Origin: Candidatus Saccharibacteria bacterium UBA5148
GTDB taxonomy: Bacteria; Patescibacteriota; Saccharimonadia; Saccharimonadales; UBA4665
Assembly (NCBI GenBank): GCA_002413835.1
Contig: DHXU01000009.1
Span: 269,802-333,801 of the forward strand
Direction of reading: 5' to 3'
DNA: 64,000 bases
Shown here one piece after another: positions 35,320-43,105 of this stretch. The notes under the pieces are model-generated. The model made no database searches. It was not told where the DNA came from and saw only the letters and a list, made by a program, of their open reading frames with translations. The stretch's first letter is position 1; the number at the start of each line of letters is the position of its first letter. The position numbers and the translations under genes were made by a program.

Positions 35320-35646
35320 ATGCCCGAGATTATCCGAAGATTACTCAGCGCCGATCCACTAAATGCGTTAGTGCCTCGGCTACCCAGTAATCTGCTTGAT
35401 AAGGTTATTGAGACTGGCATACCGTATCCTAGTACGGTCCGTGAGTGTCTAGATGTATCTATGCAGCATGGCTTGGTTGCCACCGATGGTAATGCCGACC
35501 TACCAACGGCAGAACAAGCCAGGGATTTATTGTATAGTCTCTGTACTCCTGTAAATGTTCCAAGCGCCCTTCATAAGCTCCTCGGTGGTCGAGCCGCCGC
35601 ACGACTGTTGCCGAATTGCGACATTGGCCAAGACCGCCAAGTGTAA
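35320..35646 (+). CDS. Hypothetical protein downstream of tRNA-Val
   Basis: A 108-residue protein from the ATG preceded by AGAAGGAAG. It is mostly helical (PEIIRRLLSADPLNALVPRL, RECLDVSMQHG, EQARDLLYSLC) with no membrane segment or catalytic motif. The frame is also open upstream to 35212 but without a ribosome site. It stands alone between a tRNA and a structure-rich intergenic region. Confidence 0.5.
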   Translation: MPEIIRRLLSADPLNALVPRLPSNLLDKVIETGIPYPSTVRECLDVSMQHGLVATDGNADLPTAEQARDLLYSLCTPVNVPSALHKLLGGRAAARLLPNCDIGQDRQV

Positions 35647-35765
35647 CGCTGAGAAACCCAATATACGAGCCAGCTGCTGCAAAGTAGCTGGTTTTTATTC
35701 TATATACTGTATAGCGATCATGACAAAAATGGCTGTGTGAGGAATCGTACAGTAAATGTATTCAC

Positions 35766-35837
35766 GGGGTGATACGCTATGTGAAGTGCGCGGGCAATGC
35801 GCACAAAAACTACTGAACTTACCAGTCCTATCACCCC
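35766..35837 (+). other. Closed stem-loop element, tRNA-like outline
   Basis: GGGGTGATA (35766-35774) pairs perfectly with TATCACCCC (35829-35837). Inside is a six-pair hairpin GTGCGC/GCGCAC with a seven-base loop, and a four-pair hairpin ACTG/CAGT also with a seven-base loop. The outline resembles a tRNA lacking a D arm, but there is no U33, T-loop consensus or CCA. It could be a degenerate tRNA or a small structured RNA. Confidence 0.4.
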
Positions 35838-35969
35838 AGGCAACATACACAGGTCCTTAACAATTTGCACCCGATTATATTGAGCACCGTGTAGGCTGCA
35901 TCTACGTCATAAAAGGTATAATCTGAAAAGTGTTATCCACATGTGGCTATGTACAAAAAACACCATAAA

Positions 35970-36123
35970 AGTACTAGCCGTATAGTACTAAGCTTGGTAT
36001 ACTACTTTGTAGGTGAGTTTTGACAGGGTGTTTTTACCCGCAGTATCCGCGGAGAGCGGACTGCACCAAAAATGATGAGGAGCGGTTAAGAGAAATGCGA
36101 GATCTCTGAACCGCTCCTTTTTA
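35970..36123 (+). ncRNA. Candidate small RNA with operator-like repeat and terminator
   Basis: AGTACTA and TAGTACT (35970-35989) form a perfect seven-base inverted repeat over the expected -35 of a TATACT box at 35998-36003. The following about 110 bases contain a hairpin (GCAG..TCCGC/GCGGA-CTGC near 36040-36065). They end in a strong terminator, GGAGCGGTT/AACCGCTCC plus TTTTT (36078-36123). No open frame of note lies between. The unit looks like a regulated short transcript; the family is unknown. Confidence 0.5.
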
Positions 36124-36288
36124 GTACCATTGCTCCGGGGCAGTATTCTGCCATCCTGGCTGTTGCTGCAGGCGACGGCGACGCGCTAGACGCTGGCACG
36201 ATACTTATGCTTATATGTTGTTTGTAAAACAACATATTTTACAAAACATAGAGAAGATAAGCTGCTCATCCATTTTCTGCAGGAGTGT

Positions 36289-36568
36289 TATAATGATGGA
36301 GAGTGTTGATGCAGACTCACCAGCTGCGGAACTCCGTTTAACAGCCAGCGATGTACGATAACATGGCGGTACGAGTAAAAGTCCGGTGGAACCGTCAACT
36401 TTGAAACTAAGCAATATTGTGCGACATGCCGATTATGCTTATAAGTTGACCCGAGGCGCGCTAGTAATGTAATGCTAATGACAGAATAAGTCATCAGTAG
36501 CTATCATTCAGGCGTGTTTTTTATTATCAATTATCATCATTACCACCTAAAGAAGGATAGCTACAATC
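36289..36568 (+). promoter_or_regulatory. T-box-like riboswitch leader of thrS
   Basis: A TATAAT box (36289-36294) starts a leader of about 270 bases. A short stem-loop (GGAG/CTCC and GCAG/CTGC, 36298-36335) exposes the Thr codons ACU and ACC in its loop. Downstream GGUGGAACCG (36385-36394) matches the T-box core. The seven-base bulge UGGAACC is flanked by helix CGG/CCG (36384-36386 with 36451-36453) and a perfect eight-pair helix GUCAACUU/AAGUUGAC (36394-36401 with 36443-36450). UGGA is complementary to the UCCA end of tRNA-Thr. Near the gene, GTAGCTATC (36497-36505) pairs GATAGCTAC (36556-36564) and buries the ribosome site. Confidence 0.7.
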
Positions 36569-38404
36569 ATGGCCGAAGACCACAAACCTCCAGAACAAGA
36601 TAATCTATATGCCATGCGCCACTCGCTGGCACATATTATGGCGACCGCCGTCCAGCATCTTTGGCCGGAGGCGAAGTTCGGTGTCGGGCCAGTGGTGGAA
36701 AATGGCTTCTACTATGATGTTGATCTGGGTGAGACGACATTGTCGGAAGCTGACTTCGGCAAGATTGAAAAGGAGATGCGCCGCAATATTGGAGCCAACC
36801 TGCCGTTCGAAAGATTTGAGAAGCCAATCGATGAAGCTCTGGCTTGGGCCAAAGAGCGTGGCCAACCGTATAAGGAAGAGTTGCTTAATGACTTGAAGCG
36901 CGCCGGTACAACCGTAGTTAAGGACCTTGATGTTTCAGAGCTCGGGCTAGCTGCGGATGGTGATTCTGTTGTCGAAAATGTATCTTTCTACAAGAATGGG
37001 GACTTTACCGATCTGTGCCGCGGGCCGCATGTTGCATCAACAGGGGCGGTTGGTGCTTTCAAGCTGATGCGTGTCGCCGGTGCATATTGGCGTGGTAAGG
37101 ATAACAACCCCCAGATGCAACGCTTATACGGTGTAGCATTTGCAACGAAAGAGGAATTGGAGCAGTATTTGCACCTCTTAGAGGAGGCCAAAAAGCGTGA
37201 TCACCGCAAGCTGGGTAAGGAACTCGACCTGTTTGCATTCTCTGAACTTGTCGGCGGTGGCTTGCCGCTATTCACGCCGCGCGGTACGGTACTCCGTGAA
37301 AAGCTGACAGCGCTGGCGGAACAGCTGCGCCGCGAAAGTGGTTTCCAAAGAGTGTCGATTCCACACATTACCAAGACTGAGCTCTATAAGGTATCGGGGC
37401 ACTGGGATAAATTCGGTGATGAGCTATTTCTGGTGGAAAGCCAGGAGACTTCGGACAATTTAGCGCTCAAGCCCATGAACTGCCCGCACCATAATCAGAT
37501 ATATGCTTCGCAGCCGCGGAGCTATAAGGACCTGCCGATTAAATATTATGAGACAACGACTGTGTACCGCGATGAGAAGACGGGTGAACTCGGGGGACTT
37601 TCCCGGGTGCGGTCAATTACACAGGATGACAGCCATGCCTATGTGCGGGTTGACCAAGTGGCAGCTGTCGTCGGGGATTTAGTGAAGGACGTTAATGCGA
37701 TATATGGGCAGGTGCTTGGTATGCCACTGCGGGCGCGACTTAGCTTCCGGGATGATAGCAATAAATATCTCGGCGAGGCCGTCTTGTGGGATCAAGCCCA
37801 GGCGACGATCCGTGAGCTGGCGGTTTCCAATGAACTCAATTTCTTCGAGGCCGAAGGCGAGGCGGCATTTTACGGTCCGAAAATCGACTTTATGGCATCC
37901 GATGCGCTGGGGCGTGAACATCAGGTTGCCACGGTGCAGCTTGATTTCGTCCAGCCGGAACGCTTCAAGCTGATATACAATGACAGCGACGGGCAGGAGA
38001 AACAGCCGGTCATGATTCACTGTGCACTGCTTGGCTCTATCGAGCGTTTCCTGAGTGTCTACATCGAACACACTGCCGGTTGGTTTCCATTCTGGCTGGC
38101 ACCGGAGCAGATTAGAATCCTGACGATTAATGATACGGTGTTACCATACGTAGAGAAAATAACATCGTTGTTAGACAGTGTACTCCTGATGAAACCGGTA
38201 AAATACAACGAACTGCGCTATAGCGTCGATGACCGTAATGAATCCCTTGGCAAGAAGATCCGCGAGGCAACCAATATGAAGATTCCGGTCCAACTCATCG
38301 TCGGGCCGAAAGATGTTGAAGCCGGCGAGGTCAGCGTCCGCACACAGCAAGGCGAGCAGAAGGTCTCGCTGGACAGTTTGGCTGCTTTCCTGGAAACACT
38401 TTAG
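36569..38404 (+). CDS. thrS: Threonyl-tRNA synthetase lacking the N-terminal TGS domain
   Basis: A 611-residue class II synthetase. It begins directly with the second additional (editing) domain, RHSLAHIMATAVQHLWP, with HxxxH and the later CRGPH; the TGS domain is absent. The catalytic core has motif 2 (TTVYRDEKTGELGG...RVRSITQDD), zinc ligands starting with C in LKPMNCPHH (about residue 305), motif 3 (ALLGSIERFLSVYIEH) and a C-terminal anticodon-binding domain. AGAAGGA lies 12 bases before the ATG. It heads an operon with a HAD protein, ATL and miaA, and is preceded by a T-box-like leader. Confidence 0.96.
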   Translation: MAEDHKPPEQDNLYAMRHSLAHIMATAVQHLWPEAKFGVGPVVENGFYYDVDLGETTLSEADFGKIEKEMRRNIGANLPFERFEKPIDEALAWAKERGQPYKEELLNDLKRAGTTVVKDLDVSELGLAADGDSVVENVSFYKNGDFTDLCRGPHVASTGAVGAFKLMRVAGAYWRGKDNNPQMQRLYGVAFATKEELEQYLHLLEEAKKRDHRKLGKELDLFAFSELVGGGLPLFTPRGTVLREKLTALAEQLRRESGFQRVSIPHITKTELYKVSGHWDKFGDELFLVESQETSDNLALKPMNCPHHNQIYASQPRSYKDLPIKYYETTTVYRDEKTGELGGLSRVRSITQDDSHAYVRVDQVAAVVGDLVKDVNAIYGQVLGMPLRARLSFRDDSNKYLGEAVLWDQAQATIRELAVSNELNFFEAEGEAAFYGPKIDFMASDALGREHQVATVQLDFVQPERFKLIYNDSDGQEKQPVMIHCALLGSIERFLSVYIEHTAGWFPFWLAPEQIRILTINDTVLPYVEKITSLLDSVLLMKPVKYNELRYSVDDRNESLGKKIREATNMKIPVQLIVGPKDVEAGEVSVRTQQGEQKVSLDSLAAFLETL

Positions 38405-38410
38405 AGCATT

Positions 38411-39025
38411 ATGCCGCACAAGCAGAAACCGATCATAGTCATCGATGTTGACGACGTGCTGGCAAACAGCACTGATTCGCTTCGGCTGGCGGTTAATGAG
38501 AAATATCAGGCCGACCTGCAGCCGGAGCACTATGCTGTTCCTGGCGAATTTCATAAATACTATGAGCGTGTCTGGGTGGAACATGGTATCGCCGATAGGG
38601 TATCGAAGGATGAGCTCAACCAGCAGATGATGACCGACCAGTCGCACGTTCAGCCACATGCTGATGTTGTTCGGATTCTGGCCGGACTCAGCAAAAGCTA
38701 TGAGTTAGTTGTGGTGACGGCACGCAACCCGGCGTGGGAAGCGGCAACCCAGGCCTGGCTGGATAGTAACTTCCCGGGTGTTTTTACACGAATTGTGTTC
38801 GGAGGCCGACGCGATGACCCAGCCGGTAAGACGAAAGGTGATTGGTGTGTTGAGATAGGAGCTGAATGGCTCATTGATGACAACGTTGTGCATTGTATGA
38901 GTGCTGCTGACAGGGGTGTCATAGCAATTTTGTTTGGCACATATGGCTGGCACACCGATGTTCCAGATAGCTTGACTCGTTGTAAAAACTGGCAAGCAGT
39001 TAAGGAATTCTTTGATGGACGATGA
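38411..39025 (+). CDS. HAD-superfamily hydrolase, 5'-nucleotidase-like (COG5663 type)
   Basis: A 204-residue protein. HAD motif I is VIDVDDVLANS (Asp nucleophile near residue 12, Asp two residues later), motif II is VVVTARN and the C-terminal acidic motif is WLIDDNVVH. A helical cap lies between. The family hydrolyses small phosphate monoesters, often nucleotides. It lies six bases after thrS and overlaps the ATL gene by 11 bases, so all are co-transcribed. Confidence 0.8.
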   Translation: MPHKQKPIIVIDVDDVLANSTDSLRLAVNEKYQADLQPEHYAVPGEFHKYYERVWVEHGIADRVSKDELNQQMMTDQSHVQPHADVVRILAGLSKSYELVVVTARNPAWEAATQAWLDSNFPGVFTRIVFGGRRDDPAGKTKGDWCVEIGAEWLIDDNVVHCMSAADRGVIAILFGTYGWHTDVPDSLTRCKNWQAVKEFFDGR

Positions 39026-39365
39026 TATAGCGGCTGGTTTTGGCAACCGGGTGGAAGCCTATGTCCGGCAAATACCCCGTGGACGGGTCATGACGTATGG
39101 ACAGCTAGCCGCACTCTGTGGCAGCCCGCGGGCAGCCAGGATTGTCGGGGGAACTGCTCATTTTGGCGACCCGGACTTGCCATGGCAACGGGTAGTAAAT
39201 AAGCAGGGCGGCCTGGCCAGCGGCTATCCCGGCGGCCGCGAGGGCCATAAAGCGGCCTTAGAGGCAGAGGGTCTCCAGGTCTCCGACGAATTAACAGTCG
39301 ACCTCGGCCGGCTGCTGTGGTGGCCAGCGGGCTTTGAACCGAGCCAAACGGGACTTCCACTATGA
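39015..39365 (+). CDS. atl: Alkyltransferase-like (ATL) DNA-damage recognition protein
   Basis: A 116-residue protein with the MGMT C-terminal fold: PRGRVMTYGQLAALCGSPRA, then DLPWQRVVNKQGGLASG. The active-site PCHR of O6-alkylguanine transferases is replaced by PWQR, the hallmark of ATL proteins. These bind O6-alkylguanine without transferring the alkyl group and hand lesions to nucleotide excision repair. The ATG at 39015 is chosen over a TTG at 39012. It overlaps the HAD gene by 11 and miaA by four bases. Confidence 0.9.
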   Translation: MDDDIAAGFGNRVEAYVRQIPRGRVMTYGQLAALCGSPRAARIVGGTAHFGDPDLPWQRVVNKQGGLASGYPGGREGHKAALEAEGLQVSDELTVDLGRLLWWPAGFEPSQTGLPL

Positions 39366-40261
39366 TACGGTCCGTTTCGACAGACAGCCGGGTAGCACCG
39401 CCTCTTATTGTCATCCTCGGTGAGACAGCTACCGGAAAATCGGCATTGGCAGTAGAGCTTGCCGGCAGAATCGGCGGTGAGATTATTTGCGCCGACTCTC
39501 GGACGGTCTACAAAGGTATGGATATTGGCACGGCCAAACCGTCAGCCGATGATATGCGGCAGGTCAGGCATTACGGACTCGATCTGATAGAACCGGACCA
39601 ACATTTTACCGTTGCTGACTTCAAAACATATGCTCAGGATACTATATATGAAATAACTAGTCGTGATAAGGTGCCAATAATGGTCGGCGGTAGCGGTCTA
39701 TATATCGATTCAGTTATATTCGATTATCAATTTCGGCAATCAGCTGACACCAGGCTGCGTCAGGAACTGAATAAGCTGTCTGTCGAAGAGCTCCAGGTCA
39801 GGTTAGCGGCTCTGGGACTCGAACTGCCTGAGAATTCCCGCAACCCACGCCATCTGATCCGTACCATCGAGACGGGAGGGCAGGTTCCTGAGAGTAGTGA
39901 ACTTCGTCCGAATACCATGGTGCTCGGTCTGTCGCTTGACCACGAAGAACTACACCTGCGGATCAGTCAGCGGGTGGAGGCTATGGTGGCTGCCGGCCTG
40001 ATCGAGGAGACTAAGTGGCTTAGTCAGGCATATGGCTGGGATGCTGAAGCCCTGCAGGCTCCAGGCTATAAAGCCATACGGAGTTATCTGGAAGGTACAA
40101 ACAGCCTGGAGGAGGCAAAGGCTGAGTTCATTCATAACGATATGCAACTCGCGAAACGGCAGCGCACCTGGTTCCGGCGTAACAAAAGTATTCACTGGCT
40201 ACTGACCGAAGATAAATTGGCAGAAGCTGTAGATTACGCAACAACATTCTTGTATAAATAA
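39362..40261 (+). CDS. miaA: tRNA dimethylallyltransferase MiaA
   Basis: A 299-residue protein with P-loop GETATGKSALAVELA (about residues 20-27), the DSRTVYKGMDIGTAKP substrate motif, VGGSGLYIDSV and the C-terminal LAKRQRTWFRRN. It adds an isopentenyl group to A37 of tRNAs reading UNN codons. A four-base overlap with the ATL gene shows it is the last gene of the thrS operon. Because miaA and thrS share a transcript, the T-box leader may influence both. Confidence 0.96.
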   Translation: MIRSVSTDSRVAPPLIVILGETATGKSALAVELAGRIGGEIICADSRTVYKGMDIGTAKPSADDMRQVRHYGLDLIEPDQHFTVADFKTYAQDTIYEITSRDKVPIMVGGSGLYIDSVIFDYQFRQSADTRLRQELNKLSVEELQVRLAALGLELPENSRNPRHLIRTIETGGQVPESSELRPNTMVLGLSLDHEELHLRISQRVEAMVAAGLIEETKWLSQAYGWDAEALQAPGYKAIRSYLEGTNSLEEAKAEFIHNDMQLAKRQRTWFRRNKSIHWLLTEDKLAEAVDYATTFLYK

Positions 40262-40308
40262 CGTTTAGCTTCTTCCATCCGGAGTGCTTATACTGTTACA
40301 ATACAGGC

Positions 40309-40923
40309 ATGATTGAACAACTCTTCGGCTCCAAGACGCGCGTCAAATTATTACAGTTGTTCTATAGCAATCCGAACCGTTCTTTTTATGTGCGCGAGAT
40401 TACCCGCAAGATCGATGAGCAGATAAACTCAGTCCGCCGTGAACTGGCCAATCTGCTCAGTATTGGCATCATTGTCTCTGACAGTACAAATAACAAATTG
40501 TATTACGAGGTCAACCAGAAGTATGAGTATTTTGATCCGCTAACGCTTATCTTTGGTGCTGGCGGCAGCAAACACCCGGCCGCCAAGGTTGATGTAGTCG
40601 CCGCTGACTCTGCAAATAATGATTTCAGTGATAACATCGATATCAAGACGCTTGGCAATGTTGAAATTGCCGTCTATACTGGGCAGTTTACCCGTGATGA
40701 GACCACCGGTGTCGACGTTTTCCTGGTCGGAGATATCAATACGACGAAGCTGCAGAAGTTTATGGCTGAGCTTGAGGCCAAAGAAGGCAAGGAGCTGCGC
40801 TATACTATGATGAGCCTCAGCGATTTTCAGTACCGGCTTCAGATAAAGGACCGCTTCGTCTCGAACATCCTGCAGGCCAAGAAACAGATACTTATTGATA
40901 AGCACAGCTCACTGAAAGGCTAA
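40309..40923 (+). CDS. Winged-helix regulator with nucleotidyltransferase-like C-terminal domain
   Basis: A 204-residue protein. The N-terminal LFGSKTRVKLLQLFYSNPNRSFYVREITRKI is a typical ArsR/MarR-like winged helix of the type fused to MNT-like domains. The C-terminal half is beta-alpha (VEIAVYTGQFTRDETTGVDVFLVGDI) and resembles a minimal nucleotidyltransferase fold in which GVDVFLVGD would be the Asp pair. The GS motif is missing, so catalysis is doubtful. TACAAT (40297-40302) lies six bases before the ATG, predicting a leaderless mRNA. It shares a strand with the degenerate MBL gene 16 bases on. Confidence 0.75.
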   Translation: MIEQLFGSKTRVKLLQLFYSNPNRSFYVREITRKIDEQINSVRRELANLLSIGIIVSDSTNNKLYYEVNQKYEYFDPLTLIFGAGGSKHPAAKVDVVAADSANNDFSDNIDIKTLGNVEIAVYTGQFTRDETTGVDVFLVGDINTTKLQKFMAELEAKEGKELRYTMMSLSDFQYRLQIKDRFVSNILQAKKQILIDKHSSLKG

Positions 40924-40938
40924 GAAAGGTACGGATAT

Positions 40939-41571
40939 ATGGATATACAATTTTACGGAGCTAACTGCATTACGCTCAGTACCAAGGGTGCGAGAGTGGT
41001 TATCGACGACAACCTGGCTGCTTTAGGAGGCAAAGCTGTTATCCGGGCAGGCGATATAGCCTTGTACAGCAGCAGCCTGACATTCGCCCAGCCGAAGGTC
41101 GAAACCAAACTGCTGATCGACCATGGCGGTGAGTATGAAGTATCCGACATTTCCATCTACGGTATACCGGCGCGCGCTCATGTCGACGAAGAAGGCAAGC
41201 AGACGGCTACGATGTACAAGATTATATCCAAAGAGCTCAGCATCTTCATTCCGGGCCATATCTACCCTGATTTGTCCGACGACCAGCTGGAGAGCATCGG
41301 TATGGTGGATGTCATGTGTATCCCGGTCGGCGGCAACGGCTACACACTCGATCCTGTCGGCGCTCTGAAGATTATTAAGAAGATTGAGCCAAAGGTATTG
41401 ATTCCGACACATTACGACATTGGCGGTCTCAACTTTGAAGTACCACAGCAGACCCTGGAGCAAGTGATAACTGCATTGTCTATGGAACCGAAGGAAACAG
41501 TCCAAAAGCTGAAGCTCAAGGCCAGTGAAATCGGCGAGGGTATGTCGCTGATCGTCTTAGAGCGGTCATAG
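40939..41571 (+). CDS. Degenerate metallo-beta-lactamase-fold protein
   Basis: A 210-residue protein whose strand order (MDIQFYGANCITLSTKG, ARVVIDDN, LLIDHGGEYEVSDISIYGIPA and KVLIPTHYDIG) follows UlaG-like MBL hydrolases. The central HxHxDH motif is not present; only PTHYD at the end is recognisable. It is therefore likely an inactive or altered-metal member. It follows the winged-helix gene and could be its partner in one operon. Confidence 0.75.
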   Translation: MDIQFYGANCITLSTKGARVVIDDNLAALGGKAVIRAGDIALYSSSLTFAQPKVETKLLIDHGGEYEVSDISIYGIPARAHVDEEGKQTATMYKIISKELSIFIPGHIYPDLSDDQLESIGMVDVMCIPVGGNGYTLDPVGALKIIKKIEPKVLIPTHYDIGGLNFEVPQQTLEQVITALSMEPKETVQKLKLKASEIGEGMSLIVLERS

Positions 41572-41652
41572 TCAGACCACAGACGCGTTATTGTGCCGGG
41601 GTGTTACTATTTTCGTGTGACTTTTCATGAAACTCTCTATGTGCGCAGGGTA

Positions 41653-41747
41653 TGAGCCATCAGTTTTCCGGGCACTGTCCTGGGCTCGGATTATGCTACG
41701 GAAGTAGCATAATCCTCGTGCGGAGGTGCCAGAAAAACTGATGGCTC
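41653..41747. repeat. 95-base hairpin element in convergent intergenic region
   Basis: Outer arms TGAGCCATCAGTTTT (41653-41667) and its near-complement (41733-41747) enclose a perfect 12-pair inner stem GGATTATGCTAC/GTAGCATAATCC with a GGAA loop (41688-41715). Partial pairing (GGCAC/GTGCC) lies between. It could be a palindromic repeat or a rod-shaped RNA. The SRP RNA internal-loop motif is absent. Confidence 0.55.
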
Positions 41748-41790
41748 AGCCCGACCCACGGCAACTTCGCTATAAACTCTGGTATATCTA

Positions 41791-41818
41791 AAAACCCCGC
41801 TTGAGTGAGCGGGGTTTT
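41791..41818. terminator. Bidirectional terminator between MBL-like gene and rpmB
   Basis: AAAACCCCGCT and AGCGGGGTTTT form a perfect 11-pair stem with a six-base loop, serving both the plus-strand MBL-like gene and minus-strand rpmB. Confidence 0.88.
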
Positions 41819-41841
41819 ATGTGTTGATCTGCGGGCAGTTA

Positions 41842-42045
41842 TTATTTGCCGGCTGCAGGGATGATACCCTTTTTCTTGAGGGTGCGCAGGGCTTGGGTGC
41901 TGATCTTCATGGTGACTTTTTTGCCGTCGACCATAATCGTCTTGGTCTGAAGATTTGGTTTCCAGACTTTCTTGGTGTGGCGCTGAGAGAAGCTGACGTT
42001 GCTGCCGTATTGCTTGCCTTTGCCGGTGAGTTCGCATATGTTCAT
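41842..42045 (-). CDS. rpmB: Ribosomal protein bL28
   Basis: A 67-residue protein with the L28 start CELTGKGKQYGSNVSFSQRHTKKVWKPN, interrupted only by normal variation, and a basic end (LRTLKKKGI). It is a large-subunit protein near the E site. AAGGA lies before the ATG. The intergenic region upstream holds the structured element copy B and a divergent M50 protease gene. Confidence 0.95.
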   Translation of the reverse strand: MNICELTGKGKQYGSNVSFSQRHTKKVWKPNLQTKTIMVDGKKVTMKISTQALRTLKKKGIIPAAGK

Positions 42046-42134
42046 GAGTTTGTCCTTAGATTGCTTGGTTTATTGAGCCATTCAAAGTGTTATTGTACAG
42101 ATTTGAGCGCCGTAAGTCAACGCCTGTATGTTTG

Positions 42135-42270
42135 AAGCTCAACCTTCTTTCCTCGAACCCGTTCCCGCGCGGAGGGTAATCTGCCTGAGCTGCATACGTA
42201 TCAGTATCGCATCTCCGCAGGCTACCACACCGGCTCCACTTCGGCTGGGGTTCTCGGGAAGAAGGTCGAG
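42135..42270 (-). repeat. Structured intergenic element, copy B (homologous to 16769-16880)
   Basis: Read on the minus strand this segment contains the same two blocks as copy A, including AGCCGAAGTGGAGCCGG and GAACGGGTTCGAG. The closing helix is longer: GAAGCTC, then ACCTTCTT pairs AAGAAGGT, with base changes on both sides compared with copy A, a sign of selection on pairing. The middle differs and forms its own hairpin (GCCTG/CAGGC with GCGATAC/GTATGC inside). It lies between divergent rpmB and the M50 protease gene. Confidence 0.65.
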
Positions 42271-42389
42271 CTTCGGTCTCATTCAATTCGTGAACTAGCT
42301 TGATAATGCTTATGTGCCGCTAAGGCAACGAACAAACTAGCCGCATATTACTAGAAAAGCCTTGGAGTAATCTGTTATACTTATGCGTG

Positions 42390-43025
42390 ATGTTAGGCGA
42401 TATTACTCTTTCCGGGATTATAATCATTATCGGTGTACTGCTGGTGTCGATGTCAGTCCATGAGGCGATGCACGCTTTCGTTGGCCTCAAACTGGGCGAT
42501 GATACGGCGGCGGAGCAGGGCAGGGTCAGTCTCAATCCGCTGAAGCACATCGATCCATTGATGACGGTGGTGCTACCGGCCATAACCCTGATACTATTCC
42601 ACGCCCCGATCCTGGCCGCCAAGCCGGTTCCGTTCAATCCGGAGCGTGTGAAATACGGTGAATATGGCGCTGCCCTGATTGCGGCCGCCGGGCCACTTGC
42701 TAATCTGTTATTGGCAGTGATTGCTGTCATAATTACTCGATTAGTAGGCGTTGATGTACTGAACTCCAGCGGTCTCGGCGCCTCGATTGCCTATACGTTC
42801 ATCACGCTGAATATCGCACTGTTTGTCTTCAATCTGATTCCGATTCCGCCGCTTGACGGCTCGCGGGTGCTGTATGCCTTTGCCCCGGAGCCGGTGCAGC
42901 GCATCATGATGCAGCTCGAGCCGTTTGGCTTATTCATCATCTTTGCTTTGATACTGACGCCGGCGATCCAGCTCGGTGCCATCATCTCGAATCTCAATCT
43001 GGCTATACTGAAATTCCTGCTGTAG
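42390..43025 (+). CDS. M50-family membrane metalloprotease (site-2 protease like)
   Basis: A 211-residue polytopic protein with the zinc motif SVHEAMHAFVG (HEAMH, about residue 25) in the first helix and NLIPIPPLDGSRVL, the NPxxDG-type third ligand, in a later helix. Four to five helices match minimal M50B proteases without PDZ domain. They cleave membrane regulators or signal peptide remnants; the substrate is unknown. TATACT (42376-42381) lies eight bases before the ATG at 42390, favouring this start over the GTG just upstream. Confidence 0.88.
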   Translation: MLGDITLSGIIIIIGVLLVSMSVHEAMHAFVGLKLGDDTAAEQGRVSLNPLKHIDPLMTVVLPAITLILFHAPILAAKPVPFNPERVKYGEYGAALIAAAGPLANLLLAVIAVIITRLVGVDVLNSSGLGASIAYTFITLNIALFVFNLIPIPPLDGSRVLYAFAPEPVQRIMMQLEPFGLFIIFALILTPAIQLGAIISNLNLAILKFLL

Positions 43026-43105
43026 GAAACCAGCGAAGCGATGTAATTTCCATTACTATGAGACAATCGGCTGGCACTCCGGCGCCTGGACGGTTATACT
43101 GGTAA

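Noticed and set aside
36010..36123. Possible second T-box or SRP RNA at 36.0 kb
   Set aside because: AGGGTGTTTTTACCCGC only loosely resembles a T-box core, and the SRP GGAA/AGCAG internal-loop motif is absent.
41653..41747. Rod-shaped hairpin as SRP RNA
   Set aside because: The apical stem is a perfect 12-pair helix without the conserved asymmetric and symmetric loops of SRP helix 8.
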